The notes: a model not told the origin generated them from the sequence alone. A stretch of DNA of 64,000 nucleotides from an uncultured Exiguobacterium sp. (GCA_913775715.1 CAJYMC010000001.1:1-64000); one strand, 5' to 3'; counted from the stretch's first letter, positions 7,700-16,468 are shown. Program-made: numbers and translations.

Positions 7700-8778
7700 C
7701 GCACTCCCCTCCGTTCTGGTGTATAGACATGAACGGTGGCTTCTTGATTAATCTTAGAGATCCATAGTTCATTGTTCGATTCAAGATCCGGTGTAATGAA
7801 AAGGACGTTCCCGCTCAATCGAAGCGCTTTTGACGAGTACTCCCATGACTCGATGAACGTCCGCGTCCGACTCGGTTGCGCCGTCATCAAGTAATGCGTC
7901 AGTTTCGCACCCTCGAGTGGTAACGATAACGATTGAACAGCATGTCCGACGAGGTGAATGCGGTAGCTCATCCGTCTTTTATTTAGCTGATCCGTCGCTT
8001 CTGCGAGCATCGAGATGACGCGTTCGAAAGCTTCACCCGCTTCCGTACCCTCATCAAAGACGATCGTCGTCTCTCGTTCTTGCTCTCGCTCGAACGTCTT
8101 CGTCATTAAGCCTTGACGTTTTGCCGTCGCTTTCCAGTCGATCTGATTCATCCGGTCACCACTGACGTATTCTCGGACCCCGACGACAGTAAAGGACGAC
8201 TGACGAAGATCAAGCGACACAGGGGAGATTCCTCCATCGCCGCGATCCTCCTCATGCGGAAGTTGAACGGCAAGACGTGCCGGTTCGATTGCAAGATACG
8301 TCTCGACCGGAAACATCCGTTTCCGCTTGAACAGACCGAATGGATCCGTAATTTCAACGATACAGCCAGGGATCTGGTAGACTCCTCGACGAATCGATGG
8401 AATCGTGTAGTCAATCTGCTCTGTCTTCCGGTAGTGGGCACGGAGCGGACGACTAATATCGAGTTTTTCTTCGCTGAGTTCGTTTGGAATCGCCTCCGTC
8501 ACCTCGACGGCTCCGACCAGAAACGGAAAACGCCGGCGAACCCGTAAGGAAACCGGGATATCCGTTCCGGCAACGAGCATCTTATTTGAGACTTCGCGCG
8601 TCGCCAGTGCCTGCGTGACGGGCCAAACGAGGAAGAGCGTCCAGTAGACGGTCAAACCAGCCATGACATAAAACAGCAAGGAAGCGACATTTCCGCCATC
8701 GACGCGCGCATATGTCCATAAGGCAACCGTCGTCAAAAGGAGTACAGCGTAACGCCAACCAATTTGCCACTTCGTCAT
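7696..8778 (-). CDS. DUF58 protein (YeaD)
   Basis: This 360-residue protein has two N-terminal membrane helices (residues 8-60), a beta-rich region with PFGLFKRKR near 165, and the DUF58 signature GVREYVSGDRMNQIDWKATA near 200-220. A von Willebrand factor A-like fold with FDEGTEAG near 240 follows. DUF58 proteins are constant partners of MoxR ATPases and are thought to act in assembly or stress control of envelope proteins; the exact job is unknown. It overlaps moxR upstream and the transglutaminase gene downstream by ATGA, indicating translational coupling. Confidence 0.88.
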   Translation of the reverse strand: MTKWQIGWRYAVLLLTTVALWTYARVDGGNVASLLFYVMAGLTVYWTLFLVWPVTQALATREVSNKMLVAGTDIPVSLRVRRRFPFLVGAVEVTEAIPNELSEEKLDISRPLRAHYRKTEQIDYTIPSIRRGVYQIPGCIVEITDPFGLFKRKRMFPVETYLAIEPARLAVQLPHEEDRGDGGISPVSLDLRQSSFTVVGVREYVSGDRMNQIDWKATAKRQGLMTKTFEREQERETTIVFDEGTEAGEAFERVISMLAEATDQLNKRRMSYRIHLVGHAVQSLSLPLEGAKLTHYLMTAQPSRTRTFIESWEYSSKALRLSGNVLFITPDLESNNELWISKINQEATVHVYTPERRGVR

Positions 8779-9731
8779 AGGGACTCCACGTCTTGTTGGA
8801 TTGGTACAGCAACCTCTTTTTTGATTTGTTCTAAAATCCGTTCAGACGATTGACCGTGATAACGCGCGTCCGCTGTCAAAATCAAGCGGTGTGACAGGAC
8901 CGGAATCAAGAGATGTTTGACATCATCTGGTAAGACGAAACTGCGCCCTTCCATGTATGCCCACGCTTGCGCGACTTTCATCAAGGCAATCGAAGAACGG
9001 GGACTTGCGCCGAGATAAAGTGAACCGTTCGTCCGGGTCGCTTGGACGAGATGGACGATATATTTTTTGACGGGCTGTGATACATGGACGTTCTTGACTT
9101 CTTCTTTCATCTGGAGCAGTTGCTCGCGACCAATCACCGATTCGAGCGTTTCAATTGGTTCATCCCGTTCGAAACGTGTCAGCAGCTTCATTTCTTGGTG
9201 GAAATCAGGATAACCCATTTTGACTTTGACGAGGAAACGGTCGAGTTGTGCTTCTGGTAACGGATACGTTCCTTCGTGTTCAATCGGGTTTTGTGTCGCC
9301 ATGACGAAAAAGGGATTCGGAAGCGTATGAATCTCACCATCGACAGTGACGTTCGCTTCCGCCATTCCCTCGAGTAAGGCAGATTGAGTTTTTGGTGACG
9401 TTCGGTTAATCTCATCGGCTAATACGATGTTTCCCATTAAAGGACCTGGTCTATATTCGAATTGGCTCGTTTTCTGATTATACATCGATACACCCGTCAA
9501 ATCTGATGGAAGTAGGTCTGGCGTGAACTGAACACGTTTGAAGGTCAACCCGATCGATCGGCTAAACGCACGGACGAGCATCGTCTTCCCGACTCCCGGT
9601 ACGTCTTCTAATAGGACGTGACCGCCCGCTAGTAATGCTGCCAATGATTGTGTGATGACATCTTCCTTACCGATGATGACTTTCTCTACGTTGTCGATAA
9701 TCGCTTGAATCTCCTTAGTGTATGTTCGCAT
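8775..9731 (-). CDS. MoxR-type AAA+ ATPase (YeaC)
   Basis: This 318-residue soluble AAA+ protein of the MoxR group has Walker A in GVGKTMLV near residue 45, Walker B in IVLADEINRTSP near 107, sensor 1 in FVMATQNPIE near 147 and the arginine-containing GASPRSS near 240. MoxR ATPases act with DUF58/VWA partners as chaperone-like remodelers. It is first in the operon moxR-DUF58-transglutaminase, conserved upstream of guaA in Bacillales. The ATG at 9731 has AAGGGG upstream. No clear promoter was identified in 9740-9830. Confidence 0.92.
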   Translation of the reverse strand: MRTYTKEIQAIIDNVEKVIIGKEDVITQSLAALLAGGHVLLEDVPGVGKTMLVRAFSRSIGLTFKRVQFTPDLLPSDLTGVSMYNQKTSQFEYRPGPLMGNIVLADEINRTSPKTQSALLEGMAEANVTVDGEIHTLPNPFFVMATQNPIEHEGTYPLPEAQLDRFLVKVKMGYPDFHQEMKLLTRFERDEPIETLESVIGREQLLQMKEEVKNVHVSQPVKKYIVHLVQATRTNGSLYLGASPRSSIALMKVAQAWAYMEGRSFVLPDDVKHLLIPVLSHRLILTADARYHGQSSERILEQIKKEVAVPIQQDVESL

Positions 9732-9833
9732 TGTCAGGCCCCTTGCTCTCGTAGTAGTTGAATTTTCTGACTTTTTATATCATCTCATATTCCGCTACGC
9801 TTTTAAAGAAATACGAGCAGTTTCTAGCACATG

Positions 9834-9865
9834 AAAAAGGGGGAACGCCGTAGCGTTTCCCCCTT
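9834..9865 (-). terminator. strong intrinsic terminator
   Basis: GGGGGAACGC (9839-9848) pairs with GCGTTTCCCCC (9853-9863), followed on the minus strand by TTTTT. It ends whatever is transcribed leftwards through 9870-10090, either a private short RNA/peptide unit or read-through from the ABC operon. Confidence 0.85.
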
Positions 9866-9960
9866 ATTTGTTTCAGGAACGAACACATGCCGTGATCCGT
9901 TCTTGAACCGTGCAGTTGCACGTAAAACACGAATACATCCGTGTCAATGGACAACGTTCG

Positions 9961-10035
9961 TCAAGTCCGGTGATCCTCTTCTTTCAGAAGCGACATGCGA
10001 TCGTTCCCTCTACATTGGTAATCATTCATGTGCAT
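9961..10035 (-). CDS. possible 24-residue peptide in a short transcription unit
   Basis: In the 365-bp gap between the ABC permease and moxR, the minus strand has AAAGGA followed by ATG at 10035. It opens a 24-codon frame (MHMNDYQCRGNDRMSL, ending LKEEDHRT). A -10-like TAATAT lies near 10058-10063, with GTTTCG farther upstream. After its stop, another frame down to 9878 would encode a cysteine-rich tail (CFTCNC...TAC) but has no convincing start. Two small stems, ACACG/CGTGT and CGTGC/GCACG, lie at 9907-9945. The unit then ends in the terminator at 9834-9865. It may be a small protein, a frameshifted remnant or a small RNA. No family is recognised. Confidence 0.25.
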   Translation of the reverse strand: MHMNDYQCRGNDRMSLLKEEDHRT

Positions 10036-10096
10036 CACCATCCTTTCATATATTGAATATTACCGAATATGTTATAAACGAAACGTCGAATTTTAA

Positions 10097-11101
10097 TTAT
10101 TTTTTTCGATACCGCGCATAAGTCGTCGCGAGTGCGACCGCAAGGACGAGGCCTTTGATGATATTCAACGAGTAGTATGGAACAGACAACATGACGAGAC
10201 CATTTTCAAGAATCCCGACGAGACAAGCCCCAACGAGTGTGCCAAGCGCATTCGGCTTCCCTTGTCCCGCGAACGACGAGCCAATGAATGCGGCTGCGAC
10301 CGCTGGCATCAGATAACCGGAACCGGCATTGATTTGCGACGATCCGACTTGTGACGCAAGTAAAATCCCACCGATTGCAGCAAGTAACCCAGCAATCAGA
10401 TACGCGAGTGCCCGGTAGCGGTTGACACGAATTCCTGTCAGGCGTGCGGCTTCCGGATTCCCACCGATGATATAGAGAAAACGACCGTGTCGCGTATGGC
10501 TTAAAAAGACATGTGTCACAGCGACGACGACAAGCATGATGACAATGATCCAAGGCGCCTGGCTGATTTTCGCGAATGCCTCTGGAATCGTGCCGACTGT
10601 TGGTGTACCGTCTAGGCGCGGCATTCCGGCACTGATTGAACCGCCACCGGTATACGTCATCGCGACACCTTCGACGATGAACATCGTCGCAAGCGTCGCA
10701 AACAAATCCGGAATCTTAAACCAGACGATGAGTAAGATGTTCACCAGAGCAACGCTAAGAGATAAGAGAAGTGCTAAACCAATCGAGACACCGAGCGGTA
10801 GACTGTACCAGACGAAGAACGAGACGACGAAAGAACTCGCAAGCGTCGCGGTCGATCCGACCGATAAATCAAATCCATTAACCGTCAAAGAGACCGTCAA
10901 GCCGATCGCGATGATCGTCACGATGGAGATACTTCGTAAAATATTGATCAAATTCGTCCCTTGTAGAAACGTTGGAGCCGTCGTCGCAAAAAACAGGACG
11001 AGGGCAAGGATCGCGAGGACGATCCCCCAGTCGTTCAAGAATCCGAGGACAGGACGTAACCCTTTCCCCCGGTTCGTTCGTTTTGATACTACCTCATTCA
11101 T
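10097..11101 (-). CDS. sugar-type ABC transporter permease, likely methylthioribose uptake
   Basis: This 334-residue permease of the RbsC/MglC family has about ten hydrophobic segments and the family segments VNGFDLSVGS near residue 75 and GGNPEAARLTGI near 210, with IGGILLASQ following. The longer frame starting at 11128 is rejected: the ATG at 11101 overlaps the ATPase stop (ATGA) and has AGGAGGAGGG in front. It is the last gene of a five-gene operon headed by mtnK under a SAM-I riboswitch, which points to methylthioribose as the imported sugar (inference). One permease presumably forms the homodimeric channel. Confidence 0.9.
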   Translation of the reverse strand: MNEVVSKRTNRGKGLRPVLGFLNDWGIVLAILALVLFFATTAPTFLQGTNLINILRSISIVTIIAIGLTVSLTVNGFDLSVGSTATLASSFVVSFFVWYSLPLGVSIGLALLLSLSVALVNILLIVWFKIPDLFATLATMFIVEGVAMTYTGGGSISAGMPRLDGTPTVGTIPEAFAKISQAPWIIVIMLVVVAVTHVFLSHTRHGRFLYIIGGNPEAARLTGIRVNRYRALAYLIAGLLAAIGGILLASQVGSSQINAGSGYLMPAVAAAFIGSSFAGQGKPNALGTLVGACLVGILENGLVMLSVPYYSLNIIKGLVLAVALATTYARYRKK

Positions 11102-12606
11102 CGTTGCCCTCCTCCTGTCGCATACCACAACAAGGTTTCTTCTGATGTGTCCGCCGTCTTCGTTTCATGAACGATTCGTCCATCGAACATGACGTAGATT
11201 CGGTCCGTGACGGTCAAAAGTTCATCCCACTCACTCGTCGCGTAAAGAATCCCTTTTTGTTGTTGCGCGAGTCCGTCAATCAAACGATAGATATCTTGTT
11301 TGGCTCCGACGTCGACACCTTTTGTCGGTTCGTCCAAGACGAGTACAGAAACATCGGTCAGTAACCATTTTCCGATGGCGACTTTTTGTTGATTCCCACC
11401 GGATAGTTGACCTACTTCCTGTTTCACGTCTGTCACTTTAATGCCCAGCTCCTTGACCCATTGCGATGCCTGATCTGCTTCTTTGCGACGATCCATCAGC
11501 CCCCAGCGGTTGACGAAATCATGAGCTGCCGCTGCTGTCAGGTTTTCTGCGACAGAATCGGCAACAAGAATTCCTTCTTTTCGCCGTTCTTCCGGAACGA
11601 GACCGATTCCCGCTTGAATCGCCGCTTGTGGATTGCGAAGACGACGCGTCACTCCACCTATCTGAACCTCCCCTTCTTGAAACGGACGATCGCCGAACAA
11701 CGCTTTACACAACTCAGTTTTACCGGCACCGACAAGTCCTGCGATCCCAACGACTTCCCCTGCTTGAACCGTCAAGGTGATATCGCGGACGTCCGCATTC
11801 GTCGCACTCTTGACCGTCAGTACATTTGTCGCGTTTGCTCTTGACGTTTTGGCGACAGTCGTAAGCTGACGTCCGAGCATCTGCTCGACGACGGCTTCTT
11901 TCGCGATGTCCGTCAGGGCATGTCGCGAAATGAGTTGACCGTCGCGCATGATCGAGATGGAATCGCAAATCTCATATAGTTCCTGGAGGCGATGCGAGAT
12001 GAAGATAATCCCAAGTCCTCGTTCGGCTAAACGACGCACGACTGAAAAGAGATGGCTCGTTTCCGCCTGACTGAGCGGTGCCGTCGGTTCATCCAAAATC
12101 AAAAAACGACGTTCCTGGACGAGGGCGCGGGCAATCAACACGAGTTGCTTTTCAGCAAGCCGCAACTCCTTTACACGTGTCTTGACGGAAATATCCGCCT
12201 GTAACGTCGCTAACGCCTCCTTGGCACGCTGTATGTAACGGCGTTGCGATACGAACCCGGTCATCGTTCCGTCCGTCAACAGATCGAGGCAAATATTCTC
12301 AGCGACCGTCAAATACGGAACAAGCGCCACATCGACCTCTTGTTGGACGAGATCGATCCCAATCTGTTTCGCATCACGCGGTGATGTGATGGACAACTCC
12401 TTCCCGTCTAGGCGGATCGTTCCTTCATCCGCCGTTTCCGCTCCGGATAAAACTTTCATCAACGTCGACTTACCGGCACCATTCGCACCGACAAGCGCGT
12501 GGATTTCACCGGATTTCACTTCAAACGAGACCTGTTTTAAGGCTTGCACTCCTGGAAACGCCAGTGAAATCCGAGTCATCTTCAAGTGATGATTGGTAGA
12601 CGTCAT
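11098..12606 (-). CDS. sugar-type ABC transporter ATPase with two nucleotide-binding domains
   Basis: This 502-residue RbsA/MglA-family protein carries two fused ATPase domains. Domain 1 has Walker A GANGAGKST near residue 38 and Walker B FLILDEPTA near 165. Domain 2 has the degenerate Walker A VGAGKTEL near 290, signature LSGGNQQK near 400 and VLVLDEPTKG near 422. The first domain's signature region (RLAEKQLVLIARAL) is degenerate, as is usual in this family. It is coupled by ATGA overlaps to the binding-protein gene upstream and the permease downstream. Substrate is inferred from the mtnK-mtnA context. Confidence 0.92.
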   Translation of the reverse strand: MTSTNHHLKMTRISLAFPGVQALKQVSFEVKSGEIHALVGANGAGKSTLMKVLSGAETADEGTIRLDGKELSITSPRDAKQIGIDLVQQEVDVALVPYLTVAENICLDLLTDGTMTGFVSQRRYIQRAKEALATLQADISVKTRVKELRLAEKQLVLIARALVQERRFLILDEPTAPLSQAETSHLFSVVRRLAERGLGIIFISHRLQELYEICDSISIMRDGQLISRHALTDIAKEAVVEQMLGRQLTTVAKTSRANATNVLTVKSATNADVRDITLTVQAGEVVGIAGLVGAGKTELCKALFGDRPFQEGEVQIGGVTRRLRNPQAAIQAGIGLVPEERRKEGILVADSVAENLTAAAAHDFVNRWGLMDRRKEADQASQWVKELGIKVTDVKQEVGQLSGGNQQKVAIGKWLLTDVSVLVLDEPTKGVDVGAKQDIYRLIDGLAQQQKGILYATSEWDELLTVTDRIYVMFDGRIVHETKTADTSEETLLWYATGGGQR

Positions 12607-13685
12607 TGTTTTTTATGGACGTCACGCAACCGGTCCATCCACGGTTCATTGAATTTTTCCGATGTACTCCATCCTTTGATGATCGTATCGAGATTGTACA
12701 TCGTCGTATCCTGCTTCAACGCCTTCTGCTCCACGAGTTTCGCGTCGAGATCAAAACTATCCGGTGTCTTCTCTCCAGCGATTTTCTTGGCAAGTAATCG
12801 CATATCTGTCTGTCCAATCAAGAATGGATCAACTGCACTCGTCGAGACCCAGTTGCTGCCCTTTTCACGCATCAGGTTGATATCCTGATTCGAGACATCG
12901 ATCGAGATCAGCGGGATTTCTTGACGTTTATTATCCTTGAGCGATTTATAAGCCCCTTTTGCGACTTCGTCCCAAGCTCCCCAAACCGCATCAATGCTTC
13001 CTTTCGGATACTTCGCGAGAATCGCATTCATCTTCGTCGCGATATCCCCTTGGACATCTTGAAAGTTTGTCGGTCCAACCGTCTCAAGCGTTTTGATTTT
13101 GCCGTCTGCTTCGTACGTCTTATAGATTTCTTGACGACGATCGAGTGGGGCAAAACCTGGTCCGAACCACAGTTTGATGACACGGACCGGTTTTTTGTCC
13201 GTCACCTTCGTCACTTCATCGAGCGATAGCTTCGCGAGTTGATGATCGTTTTGGAATGTTTCCGTCACACCTTTTAACGCCGTTCCTTTTTTCTTCGTGA
13301 CCGTATCGAACGTCACGACCTTCAGTCCTTTATCGACCGCCGGTTTAATCATGTCATAGGCGTAGTCTTCCTTACCGTGCGAGATGATGAGCCCATCATA
13401 ATCTTGTTGAATCGCTTGTGCGACGAGCTCCTTGAACTTGACGTCGTTACCTTCCGAGATGAACGTGCTGACTTTAAAGCCGAGCGCTTCGCCTTCACTT
13501 CGTGCGCCATCAAGGAATTGTTTCGTATGGTCGTCCGATGCTAGGTTGCGGATGACGGCGATCTTGACGTCTGACTGAACCCCTTTTGGTACATCCTTGA
13601 CGACCTTCGTCGTCGTGGCTTCTCCATTCGCACAAGCCGCCAGCAACAAAGCTGGTGCCAGGACAGCATAAGCTAGTTTTTTCAT
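12603..13685 (-). CDS. lipoprotein sugar-binding protein of the ABC importer
   Basis: This 360-residue RbsB-like periplasmic-binding-fold protein has a lipoprotein signal peptide with lipobox LLAAC (Cys about residue 18). The first lobe starts DVKIAVIRNLASDDHTKQF near residue 40. Further fold landmarks are GLIISHGKEDY near 97, KVVTFDTV near 122 and IDAVWGAWDEVAKG near 230. Lipid anchoring is expected in a Gram-positive. The ATG at 13685 has AAGGAG at good spacing, 11 bp after mtnA. The gene lies within the SAM-riboswitch operon, so its ligand is probably 5-methylthioribose, the substrate of MtnK. That is an inference from context only. Confidence 0.9.
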   Translation of the reverse strand: MKKLAYAVLAPALLLAACANGEATTTKVVKDVPKGVQSDVKIAVIRNLASDDHTKQFLDGARSEGEALGFKVSTFISEGNDVKFKELVAQAIQQDYDGLIISHGKEDYAYDMIKPAVDKGLKVVTFDTVTKKKGTALKGVTETFQNDHQLAKLSLDEVTKVTDKKPVRVIKLWFGPGFAPLDRRQEIYKTYEADGKIKTLETVGPTNFQDVQGDIATKMNAILAKYPKGSIDAVWGAWDEVAKGAYKSLKDNKRQEIPLISIDVSNQDINLMREKGSNWVSTSAVDPFLIGQTDMRLLAKKIAGEKTPDSFDLDAKLVEQKALKQDTTMYNLDTIIKGWSTSEKFNEPWMDRLRDVHKKQ

Positions 13686-13696
13686 GACATATCTCC

Positions 13697-14746
13697 TTAT
13701 CCGAGGGGGTGAAGCCCTGTTAATTGTTCGATCGTTTCTTCATTCGGTTGCGTGATGACACCAAGTTCTGTGATGATGCCCGTAATCAATGTGTGTGGTG
13801 TGACATCAAACGCCGGATTGAAGACAGCGATGCCTTTCGGTGCTGTCGCGACACCTTGGATTGCCGTCACTTCCAGCGGATCACGCTCTTCGATTTCAAT
13901 CGCTTCACCGGAAACGAGCGAGAAGTCAAATGTCGAGAGTGGTGCTGCGACGTAAAACGGAATACCGAAGGCTTGCGCGAGCAATGCCAATTGGAACGTT
14001 CCGATCTTGTTCGCTGTATCTCCGTTTCGTGTAATCCGGTCGGCACCAACGATGATCGCGTCGATCTGTTTTTCCTTCAGCGTATGGGCGACCATGTTGT
14101 CTGTGATCAATGTGACATCGATACCGGCACGTTGCAGTTCCCAGGTCGTCAGTCGTGCCCCCTGCAGTAACGGACGCGTCTCACTTGCAAAAACAGACAA
14201 TTCGATACCACGCTCTTTTGCAATATAAAACGGCGCGAGTGCCGTTCCATAAGCAGCGGTCGCAATCGATCCAGCATTACAAATCGTGAGGATCCGGTCG
14301 CCTGACTGGAACAATTCCAGTGCATGAATCCCGATTTGACGTGACGTCTGCGCATCCTGGTCGTATAAGGCGACCGTCCGTTTTTCCAACCGTTCGCGAA
14401 TCTCTTCTACCGACGTCCCGTCTTGAATGATTGGATTCAATTGATCAAGGACATTTCGCAAGTTGACGGCCGTCGGTCGTGTCGCGAGTAACGTCGCCGA
14501 TGTCTCAAGCAAGGCTTGCTTGTAGACCGTAAGCGCCGCTTCAAAGCGGTACGCTTCTTGAACGAGCACGAATCCACCGAATAAGCTGATCGCAGGTGCG
14601 CCTCGAACGCGCAGTTGTTTAATCGCCTCAACCGCTTGCGCGAGATCAGCAATGACTTCATAGTGTTCTTCTTGCGGTAGACGTGTCTGATCGAGAATCG
14701 TCAAGACACGGTCTTCGTAACGGATACTTTGAACGAATGTAGTCAT
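13697..14746 (-). CDS. mtnA: methylthioribose-1-phosphate isomerase
   Basis: This 349-residue enzyme converts methylthioribose-1-phosphate to methylthioribulose-1-phosphate in methionine salvage. The family (related to eIF2B subunits) is recognised by RVRGAPAISLFGG near residue 45, the catalytic Cys in ILTICNAGSIAT near 158, and GADRITRNGDTANKIGT near 238, which holds the catalytic Asp. Length is typical. The start overlaps the mtnK stop (ATGA), so kinase and isomerase are translationally coupled. The ABC importer genes follow after 11 bp. Confidence 0.96.
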   Translation of the reverse strand: MTTFVQSIRYEDRVLTILDQTRLPQEEHYEVIADLAQAVEAIKQLRVRGAPAISLFGGFVLVQEAYRFEAALTVYKQALLETSATLLATRPTAVNLRNVLDQLNPIIQDGTSVEEIRERLEKRTVALYDQDAQTSRQIGIHALELFQSGDRILTICNAGSIATAAYGTALAPFYIAKERGIELSVFASETRPLLQGARLTTWELQRAGIDVTLITDNMVAHTLKEKQIDAIIVGADRITRNGDTANKIGTFQLALLAQAFGIPFYVAAPLSTFDFSLVSGEAIEIEERDPLEVTAIQGVATAPKGIAVFNPAFDVTPHTLITGIITELGVITQPNEETIEQLTGLHPLG

Positions 14747-15909
14747 CGGCTGAGTTCCTCCGTTACGTCAAAGTTTCGTAAATCATCGAATGTCCGGCAT
14801 TCTGCACGGCGTTTGATTAACGCCGCTCCTAGACGGAGCGCGTGACGTTTCCGCTCTAAGCGTTCCGTCGTTGAATCGATTGATTCTAAATCAGCGACCG
14901 GTGCAAGACCAATCGTCCGCCGAATCAATTCGCAACCGGCAAAGCCAAGGGCATCCTGCAAGATCGTACTCAGTACATCATCGACGAGTCCTGATGCCTG
15001 GAACGGTTCGACGGCTTCCCGTTCCCATAAGGCACGGAACGTTGAAGCGAACGTCAGCCAGAACGTATCGATGTCCTTGATTCGGGCATCACGGAGTGCC
15101 GGGTAATCTGGATATGCCGCGAAGAATAGATGCGCAATGAACTGCCCGACATCGAATCCGAATGGACCATAAAAGGCGAATTCTGGATCGATGACTTTCG
15201 TTTCCGTCGCCGAGGCGAAGATGCTGCCTGTATGTAAATCGCCATGCAATAAGGCGTCGCCTTTCGTGATAAAGAGCGCTTCGAGTTTTGCGACTTCGCG
15301 TTTCAACTCATCGTCTGCCCATAGACGTGCCACCTCTCCTTCGAGTCCGGCTTCAATCTCGTTCGTCTCCGCGTCATGGAACGGATCCGTGAAGATTAAT
15401 TTTTCCGTAATGTCGCACAAGTCTGGATTGTAGTACGTTCGGGCGACACGTTTCTTTTCAACCGGACCAAGTGCAAAGTCCGATGTATGGAATAACGTCC
15501 GAGCGAGATAAGAACCGATATGTTCCGCAAGCAACGGATACTGTTCACCTGCAAGTAAACCGCTTCGAACGATCGTCAGATGTGAAAGATCTTCCATGAC
15601 CGTATACGCCTCTTCATGACTGGCATGAAAAACACGTGGCACGAACGGTACGGCATGCCGTGCGAATTCACGGAGTGCGGATTGCTCGATCCACGCCCGT
15701 TCGAGCGATAACGGCCAGCTCTCACCGACGACTTTTGCATACGGGAGTGCTTGTTTTAGAATCAATCGATGTTCACCTTCTCGAATCCGAAAGACGAGGT
15801 TGAGGTTGCCGTCCCCAATCTCTTCTGCTTCGACGGCTCCGTCGCCGATCAGTCCTAATGTTCGAACACGATCAATCGCGTCCTGTTCTGTAAATGCTTT
15901 GTATGTCAT
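14743..15909 (-). CDS. mtnK: 5-methylthioribose kinase
   Basis: This 388-residue APH-fold kinase phosphorylates methylthioribose. It has the family glycine loop IGDGNLNLVFRI near residue 32, the catalytic loop LLHGDLHTGSIF near 223 and the metal-binding DPEFAFYGPFGFD near 244. Kinase-type MtnK shows that this organism uses the two-step route via methylthioribose. The ATG at 15909 has AGGGGG upstream. It is the first gene behind a minus-strand SAM-I riboswitch, so the operon should be expressed when S-adenosylmethionine is low. Confidence 0.96.
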   Translation of the reverse strand: MTYKAFTEQDAIDRVRTLGLIGDGAVEAEEIGDGNLNLVFRIREGEHRLILKQALPYAKVVGESWPLSLERAWIEQSALREFARHAVPFVPRVFHASHEEAYTVMEDLSHLTIVRSGLLAGEQYPLLAEHIGSYLARTLFHTSDFALGPVEKKRVARTYYNPDLCDITEKLIFTDPFHDAETNEIEAGLEGEVARLWADDELKREVAKLEALFITKGDALLHGDLHTGSIFASATETKVIDPEFAFYGPFGFDVGQFIAHLFFAAYPDYPALRDARIKDIDTFWLTFASTFRALWEREAVEPFQASGLVDDVLSTILQDALGFAGCELIRRTIGLAPVADLESIDSTTERLERKRHALRLGAALIKRRAECRTFDDLRNFDVTEELSR

Positions 15910-15935
15910 CTCAGTTTCCCCCTATGTGATACACG

Positions 15936-15970
15936 AAAAAGCGCCTCTTTTCGTCATCGAAAAGAGGCGC
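15936..15970 (-). terminator. SAM-controlled terminator of the mtnK operon
   Basis: A 13-bp stem GCGCCTCTTTTCG.../CGAAAAGAGGCGC (15941-15970) is followed on the minus strand by TTTTT. It lies directly after the SAM-I aptamer. Confidence 0.9.
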
Positions 15971-15987
15971 AGGAAAGTCACTGCGTC

Positions 15988-16091
15988 CTCTTATCTCTCA
16001 GACGAAACGTCTGTTGGATGTAGCACCGTGCCTAGTGGTCGGTTGCTGCGGCGTCATCGGGCCAATTCCCTCTGCCAACTCGCGATAAGAG
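15988..16091 (-). ncRNA. SAM-I riboswitch (S-box) of the mtnK operon
   Basis: P1 arms CTCTTATC and GATAAGAG enclose the S-box core: GAG...GGCAGAGGGA, TGGCCC, ATGACGCC, GCAACC, AGGCACGGTGCTA and the closing CTGAGAGATAAGAG. The T-run terminator downstream makes it an OFF switch at high SAM. Confidence 0.97.
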
Positions 16092-16125
16092 TCGTATGTA
16101 GTTGTCGTGTGTGATATTGATTTGA

Positions 16126-16155
16126 ATCTTACGCAATCGACTTCCTCGCTGTCAA
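16126..16155 (-). promoter_or_regulatory. promoter of the mtnK operon
   Basis: TTGACA at 16150-16155 and TAAGAT at 16126-16131 are 18 bp apart, about 30 bp upstream of the aptamer. Confidence 0.75.
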
Positions 16156-16239
16156 ATCGAAATCAAGCAGAAACGGACATCATTTTTAAGTCATCTATAG
16201 AAAGAGTATTTTCAAAAAAATAAATTTTCTAAAAATAGT

Positions 16240-16267
16240 TTGACAAGTGACGATTCCCATGTAAAAA
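16240..16267 (+). promoter_or_regulatory. promoter of the mtnW operon
   Basis: TTGACA at 16240-16245 and TAAAAA at 16262-16267 are 16 bp apart, preceded by a very A/T-rich tract (16200-16238). The -10 is imperfect. It is divergent from the mtnK promoter, about 85 bp away. Confidence 0.6.
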
Positions 16268-16296
16268 TTGCAATTAGATTTCACAATTTCATCCAA

Positions 16297-16398
16297 TTCT
16301 TATCAAGAGCAGACGGAGGGACAAGCCCTACGATGTCGCAGCAACCGACCTTTTGGCACGGTGCTAATTCTTGCAGCTACTAAGCTGACAGATAAGAG
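16297..16398 (+). ncRNA. SAM-I riboswitch (S-box) of the mtnW operon
   Basis: P1 pairs TCTTATC with GATAAGA. Core motifs in order are AAGAGCAGACGGAGGGA, AAGCCC, GATGTCGCAGCAACC, GGCACGGTGCTAAT and CTGACAGATAAGAG. A terminator follows within 20 bp. Confidence 0.97.
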
Positions 16399-16416
16399 TC
16401 CACGTTCGAATCATTC

Positions 16417-16451
16417 ATGGTCTCTTGTCGCTGACAAGGGACCATTTTTTT
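16417..16451 (+). terminator. SAM-controlled terminator of the mtnW operon
   Basis: ATGGTCTCTTGTC and GACAAGGGACCAT form a 13-bp stem with loop GCT, followed by seven T. It ends 17 bp before the mtnW start. Confidence 0.92.
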
Positions 16452-16468
16452 GTTGAAGGAGGAAAGAC

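Noticed and set aside
9878..10027. Selenocysteine-like read-through of TGA in the short minus-strand unit
   Set aside because: Two frames around the TGA give cysteine-rich text, but no SECIS-like stem or selenium gene is seen and the region is too short to judge.
9831..10121. 96-codon plus-strand frame in the gap before moxR
   Set aside because: It reads through the strong terminator palindrome, has no ribosome site and looks like chance; the strand signals point to the minus strand.
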